Part shown: piece after piece, positions 7,145 to 10,686 of the stretch
Numbering within the stretch: position 1 is the stretch's first letter
Layout: the number at the start of each line of letters is the position of its first letter
Assembly: GCA_947177715.1 (NCBI GenBank)
Contig: CAMWVM010000033.1
Coordinates: forward strand, 1-10,686
Direction of reading: 5' to 3'
Origin: an uncultured Ruminococcus sp.
GTDB lineage: Bacteria; Bacillota; Clostridia; Oscillospirales; Ruminococcaceae
DNA: 10,686 nucleotides
Made by a program: the position numbers and the translations under genes
Notes under the pieces: model-generated
What the model was told of the DNA's origin: nothing
The model's input: the letters and a program-made list of their open reading frames with translations, nothing else
Databases searched by the model: none

Positions 7145-7669
7145 TTAAGTAAACATTTCGAGAACCTGTAGACTCTTTTTATCAAGTTTGTTGACATCGG
7201 GACAGAAATACTTATTCCCGTCAGCATCAACGACATAAAGATAACTTCCGTTAAACAGTTTAAAATTCTGATACCAATCCTTCACACATATTGTCTTTCC
7301 TCCTGATGTCGTGTCAGATTTAACGAATATAGAACCTCTCATGTTATCCTTGATCGAATAGATTTTTAATATTTCAGGCATATAGTATTTATATTCAAGA
7401 TATGTATCTATAAGCTTAAACTGCTCTTCAGACATTTCTTTAATATCTTTTATAACTCCGATTTCACGGAATTCTTTTTCATCATTTTCATAGGAAATGC
7501 TGATGAATTTATTTTTTGAATCAAAAGGAATCAGCCTTGTCGGATTTATCTTATGATAAATCCTGCCGCCAAAGTCAAGAGTAAGATAACCGCTGTTTTC
7601 TTTAGTAAACTTTAACTTTGAACAGTCAAGAATATTAAGCTTGTCAACATCGTAAATTTCTTCTATCAT
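7145..7669 (-). CDS. DUF1854-family protein associated with an ABC exporter
   Basis: The 174-residue protein has no signal peptide or membrane helix. Its pattern fits the DUF1854 family: a beta strand with a GYLTLDFGGR core (27-36), INPTRLIPFD (41-50), an E/D-rich strand, a helix leading into YYMPEILKI (95-103), a strand ending near SIFVKSD (113-119), then YLYVVDADGNKYFCPD (143-158) and a final helix KLDKKSLQVLEMF. This assignment comes from recalled family pattern, not a search. DUF1854 domains are reported next to, or at the C-terminus of, ABC transporter proteins, and in some Proteobacteria near cyanophycin genes; the molecular role is unknown. Here it lies between a GNAT gene (13 bases upstream) and ABC half A (35 bases downstream). 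AAGGAGT (7684-7678) is its ribosome site and overlaps the upstream stop codon. A regulatory or docking subunit of the exporter is the natural inference. Confidence 0.78.
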   Translation of the reverse strand: MIEEIYDVDKLNILDCSKLKFTKENSGYLTLDFGGRIYHKINPTRLIPFDSKNKFISISYENDEKEFREIGVIKDIKEMSEEQFKLIDTYLEYKYYMPEILKIYSIKDNMRGSIFVKSDTTSGGKTICVKDWYQNFKLFNGSYLYVVDADGNKYFCPDVNKLDKKSLQVLEMFT

Positions 7670-7682
7670 GAATTCACACTCC

Positions 7683-8207
7683 TTATTTTAATTTTTTTGA
7701 TAAATATAAATTCAATTCATCATCATTTTTACATTCTTCATTCTGAGCAAGAACTTTATCATTATACCAAACTCCCGAACCGTCGGGTATATATCCTCTT
7801 TTAACATACATTCTTTGCGCACTGCCATATCCGCTGTGAAGTCCGACACCCAGATAAACCGTATCGGCGTACCCTCCGGCAATTTGCTCGGCAATATCCA
7901 TAAGCTTTGAACCTATACCTTTTCTACGATATTTTTCAAGCACGCCGAAATCTACAATTTCAGGGTAGCCCATACCGCCGAACGCACCCCATTTGCAGTC
8001 AGGATAAACGTTAATATATCCCGCAGGGTGACCATTAAATTCAGCAACTATCGGAATACATATTCCATCGCTTTGATGACGCAAACGCATTTTAAATTTT
8101 TCCGTCGTCGAATGCCAGCCCTGCGCTGTTTCTTCTGCGGCAAATATCGCAGGATCACTCTCATTCATAGTACGTATAAGATATTTGTCGTCCTGATAGT
8201 ATATCAT
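7683..8207 (-). CDS. GNAT-family N-acetyltransferase
   Basis: The 174-residue protein has the GNAT fold, which moves the acetyl group of acetyl-CoA to an amine. The acetyl-CoA pyrophosphate loop is clear in VLEKYRRKGIGSKLMDIAE (89-107), with the R-R-K-G-I-G core at 94-99. It is preceded by the strand YPEIVDFGV and followed by VYLGVGLHSG and the helix-strand YGSAQRMYVKRGYIPD (127-142), typical of motif B. An N-terminal IRTMNESD segment is the usual first strand and turn. Substrate is not predictable; it could be a small amine, an antibiotic-like molecule or a protein N-terminus. AGGAG lies six bases before the ATG at 8207. It starts 26 bases after ABC half B and is followed within 13 bases by the DUF1854 gene, so all four genes are probably co-transcribed. 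It may be only an operon passenger. Confidence 0.88.
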   Translation of the reverse strand: MIYYQDDKYLIRTMNESDPAIFAAEETAQGWHSTTEKFKMRLRHQSDGICIPIVAEFNGHPAGYINVYPDCKWGAFGGMGYPEIVDFGVLEKYRRKGIGSKLMDIAEQIAGGYADTVYLGVGLHSGYGSAQRMYVKRGYIPDGSGVWYNDKVLAQNEECKNDDELNLYLSKKLK

Positions 8208-8233
8208 ATTTTTCTCCTGTTTCTTTGAATCTG

Positions 8234-10504
8234 TTACTCTTGAATAAATTGCAAAGCGTCAGACTGTAATTTATAAAGTTCAAAATACTTTCCTTTTTTG
8301 AGTATAAGTTCATCGTGCGTACCCATTTCTTTCATTTCACCATTCTCAATAACACACAGCATATCTGCGTCACGCAATGTCGACAAACGGTGAGCAATAG
8401 AAATAATCGTTCTTCCCTGTTTGAGAGAATCAATAGCCGCTTGTATTTTACGCTCTGTACGTGTATCCATAGACGCTGTTGCTTCGTCAAGAATAAGTAT
8501 ATTAGGCTTTTGAATTATTGCTCTTGCAATAGAGATTCTTTGCTTTTCCCCTCCTGAAAGAGATACTCCTCCCTCTCCCACGATTGTATTGTAGCTATCA
8601 GGCAGTTTAGTTATAAACTCATGAGCGTTAGCAGATTTCGCAGCCTCTATGACTTCTTCCATTGAAACATCAGGATTTGCATATCTGATATTATCGGCTA
8701 TTGAGCCCATGAAAAGATATGTTTCCTGCGAAACGATACCAATATTTCTTCTCAGGTCTTCAAAAGATATCTGCCTTATGGGGACGTCATCAATCAAAAT
8801 TTCTCCGCCGGTGACATCATATAGACGAGCAATCAAATTAATTATAGTTGACTTTCCTGCTCCGGTTTTGCCCACAATTCCGAACATCTGACCTGCATTG
8901 ACTTTAAACGACACATTTTTTATAACTGGGTGTCCGGCTTCATACTCAAATGAAATATTTCTAAGCTCAATATCGCCTTTCATATTGCCGATTTTAACAG
9001 GATTTTCAGACTCTTTAACAGTAGCAGATGAGTCCATTATTTCAAACATTCTTGAAGCAGCGTCCATACATCTTGCCCATCGGTCACCAATCCATGTGAA
9101 AAAGTTTATTGGTTCGCCTGCCATTTCAGTATAAGTTACTAATGCTGACAGTGCACCGAAAAGTATATGTCCCTTAATTACAAGAAACGCACCAAGACAG
9201 AATACAAGCTTATTTACCGTTCGGTAAAAAGTCCAGATAACAGGAATCGTATTTGCTATTCTGGAATTTATTTTTAAGTTGATTGCAAATACGTCCATAT
9301 TTTTAATTTTATAACGCTCTATTTCATTCTTTTCTTTTGCAAAAGATTTTACAACACGCTGACCGTTCATTACATCCGACAAAACAGAATTAGCTGAACG
9401 CATTGCAACGTCAAATTTTCTATAAAGCTTGCGCTGATTCTTATAAAACCTATGCTGTATAATCTCAATAACCGTAATTGTAAGAATAATTCCGCAGGAC
9501 AAAATCGGAGAAATATAAATCATAATGCCAGCTATGCCTAAAATTTTAACTATATTTGTGATACCGTAAGGCATTATATCCGTAAAAAACCAATATATAT
9601 TCTCGCTGTCCCTATCAACTCTTGACATGAGAGAACCTGTTTGCTTTCCGGTAAAAAAGTCCAGTGAAAGATGCTGCATAGATGAAAATATTTTTAATCT
9701 CAATCTGTGAGTAACAACAGGCACAATCTTTGATGTTATCACGCCGGACACCATCCTCAAAATAAGTCCGCAAATATTTATCGCTACAATAAGCATTACA
9801 ATCATTAATATTTTTCCATAATACTTACCGCCTTCAGCAAGCACATCATCATACAGCATTTGAGAACCGAAAACAGGTGCAATTACCGCAAATATATTGC
9901 TAAGTATTATTGTAATCAGAATAAGTATAACCGCCGTTTTAAACTCCTTGAACATTGTCAGAAGGCGCTTAAAAACTGACCGTCTATCCACACATCTCGG
10001 ACAAACTGGACGATTAGGGTCAGGAAAAGGCTCTCCGCAAATAGGACAATGAGTTTTAGTGCCTTCAAGAAGCGAATCGTCAATGGGTTCATCATGTGCA
10101 ACACAGTTTACTCTTTGACAAAACTTCTCAAACTTATCTGAATAACCAATAGAAAACCTTGCAATAGGAAATTCTTCTCCAGCACTATCTTCTATCATAA
10201 CTCTTGCAGAATTCGCATATCGGTCAACATACATTTTTTCAATTTTACTGATTTCATACTCATCATATTCAAACACTGTGAAATCAATGAGATTTTTCCT
10301 TTTTGATTTTCTTGTAATTTTACCGTACTTTTCGTATCCTTTAATAACACTTACAGTTTCTTTGGTGAAGGTTATATAAACGTCAATATATTTCCCATTA
10401 CCATCAAGGTCGGCTTTCACGCAATATAAAAGATCATCTGTCATTACTCCACGCTTTAACAGCTCTGTTTCAACCATTTGCGGCAAAACATCAAAATATT
10501 TCAT
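8234..10504 (-). CDS. ABC exporter half B: N-terminal soluble domain, zinc-ribbon knuckle, six-helix permease and ATPase
   Basis: This 756-residue protein has the same layout as half A. Residues 1-140 form a soluble domain rich in strands with a closing helix (DKFEKFCQRVN near 123-133). Then come Cys153, Cys156, Cys168 and Cys171 as a zinc-ribbon-like knuckle. Hydrophobic helices lie near 190-212, 232-250, 312-331, 333-350, 416-443 and 447-462. The ATPase domain is intact: Walker A GKTGAGKST (545-553), Gln593, LSGGE (649-653), Walker B ILILDE with Glu674, His705. Known family members export drugs, lipids or peptides. It differs clearly from half A across the membrane part, so this is not a recent duplication. 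The start has a strong GAGGAGGG (10518-10511) six bases upstream. An intrinsic terminator sits just before this ribosome site, hinting at attenuation. It is the first gene of the operon; GNAT follows after 26 bases. Confidence 0.92.
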   Translation of the reverse strand: MKYFDVLPQMVETELLKRGVMTDDLLYCVKADLDGNGKYIDVYITFTKETVSVIKGYEKYGKITRKSKRKNLIDFTVFEYDEYEISKIEKMYVDRYANSARVMIEDSAGEEFPIARFSIGYSDKFEKFCQRVNCVAHDEPIDDSLLEGTKTHCPICGEPFPDPNRPVCPRCVDRRSVFKRLLTMFKEFKTAVILILITIILSNIFAVIAPVFGSQMLYDDVLAEGGKYYGKILMIVMLIVAINICGLILRMVSGVITSKIVPVVTHRLRLKIFSSMQHLSLDFFTGKQTGSLMSRVDRDSENIYWFFTDIMPYGITNIVKILGIAGIMIYISPILSCGIILTITVIEIIQHRFYKNQRKLYRKFDVAMRSANSVLSDVMNGQRVVKSFAKEKNEIERYKIKNMDVFAINLKINSRIANTIPVIWTFYRTVNKLVFCLGAFLVIKGHILFGALSALVTYTEMAGEPINFFTWIGDRWARCMDAASRMFEIMDSSATVKESENPVKIGNMKGDIELRNISFEYEAGHPVIKNVSFKVNAGQMFGIVGKTGAGKSTIINLIARLYDVTGGEILIDDVPIRQISFEDLRRNIGIVSQETYLFMGSIADNIRYANPDVSMEEVIEAAKSANAHEFITKLPDSYNTIVGEGGVSLSGGEKQRISIARAIIQKPNILILDEATASMDTRTERKIQAAIDSLKQGRTIISIAHRLSTLRDADMLCVIENGEMKEMGTHDELILKKGKYFELYKLQSDALQFIQE

Positions 10505-10528
10505 CTTCTTCCCTCCTCATTACTCTCT

Positions 10529-10565
10529 AAAAAAACAAAAACCTCTGAAACACACGTTCAGAGGT
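10529..10565 (-). terminator. Intrinsic terminator directly upstream of the ABC operon (leader attenuator or end of an upstream gene)
   Basis: On the minus strand ACCTCTGAA (10565-10557) pairs perfectly with TTCAGAGGT (10549-10541) across a seven-base loop and runs into a T-rich tract with one G (10540-10529). Only 24 bases remain to the ABC half B start, just enough for the ribosome site, so any transcript reaching the operon must pass this element unless a promoter overlaps it. Confidence 0.8.
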
Positions 10566-10636
10566 CATTAAAATGCAAAATAAAATTTCACATACAATAT
10601 CAGTCACAAAAGTCGGACGGATTAACAACATCTGAA
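10557..10636 (-). promoter_or_regulatory. Possible antiterminator pairing in the ABC operon leader
   Basis: Minus-strand TTCAGATGTTG (10636-10626) can pair with TGACCTCTGAA (10567-10557), the 5' arm of the terminator. Ten of eleven positions pair, two of them G-U. This would compete with the terminator hairpin. No known riboswitch or T-box consensus was recognised, and a pairing of this size can occur by chance. Confidence 0.3.
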
Positions 10637-10671
10637 AAACATATTTTTTTGTTTATATTTATATTTGTCAT
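10600..10671 (-). CDS. Possible 23-residue leader peptide
   Basis: A 23-codon frame runs from ATG 10671-10669 to TGA 10602-10600, starting MTNININKK and ending PSDFCD. A G-rich AAGGGGG lies eight bases before the ATG but is not a canonical ribosome site. The frame overlaps the proposed antiterminator arm, which would suit translation-coupled attenuation. The codons show no run of one amino acid, so a classical amino-acid attenuator is not indicated. Equally likely it is chance, or the region holds the 3' end of a gene beyond the right edge. Confidence 0.2.
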   Translation of the reverse strand: MTNININKKICFSDVVNPSDFCD

Positions 10672-10686
10672 TTAACCCGCCCCCTT

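Noticed and set aside
4932..10504. Cyanophycin-related operon, because DUF1854 and ABC genes occur near cyanophycin genes in some bacteria
   Set aside because: No cyanophycin synthetase or cyanophycinase is in the window; the only Mur-ligase-type gene is an ordinary murD in another operon.
10594..10602. Extended -10-like TGATATTGT on the minus strand as the ABC operon promoter
   Set aside because: No reasonable -35 at the right distance; it would also exclude the antiterminator arm. Kept only as a weak alternative.
1..10686. CRISPR arrays, tRNA or rRNA genes, insertion sequences, attachment sites
   Set aside because: No regular repeat-spacer pattern, cloverleaf, transposase motif or terminal inverted repeats were seen.

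Overview
The window looks like chromosomal DNA of an AT-rich Gram-positive bacterium, most likely a Clostridia member near Ruminococcus/Oscillospiraceae. This rests on AT-rich codon use, strong GGAGG-type ribosome sites, compact operons ending in hairpin-plus-T terminators, and the long clostridial form of PRPP synthetase. It is an inference from sequence character, not a database match.

Left part (1-2657, minus strand): an operon murD -> M42 peptidase -> second M42 peptidase. The second peptidase runs off the left edge. MurD adds D-glutamate to the peptidoglycan precursor; the two peptidases are probably cytosolic aminopeptidases whose reading frames overlap by 7 bases. A 344-base divergent spacer (2646-2989) holds good sigma-A-type promoters for murD (leftward) and for the PRPP synthetase (rightward).

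Middle (2990-4926, plus strand): a clostridial-type ribose-phosphate pyrophosphokinase, an intrinsic terminator, then an IspD/TarI-family cytidylyltransferase whose ribosome site starts directly after that terminator. A perfect-stem hairpin at 4893-4926 probably terminates transcription from both sides.

Right part (4932-10504, minus strand): a tight four-gene operon, read right to left: ABC exporter half B (756 aa), GNAT acetyltransferase, DUF1854-family protein, ABC exporter half A (725 aa). Both ABC proteins have the same unusual layout: a soluble N-terminal domain, a four-cysteine zinc-ribbon-like knuckle, six membrane helices and a complete ATPase domain. DUF1854 is known as a domain linked to ABC transporters but has no defined role, so this operon is the best candidate here for a poorly described system. 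Its substrate cannot be read from the sequence.

Right edge (10505-10686): no complete known gene. An intrinsic terminator facing the ABC operon lies only 24 bases before the first start codon, and an upstream segment can pair with its 5' arm. This suggests either leader attenuation or simply the terminator of an upstream gene. A 23-codon reading frame overlaps this leader.
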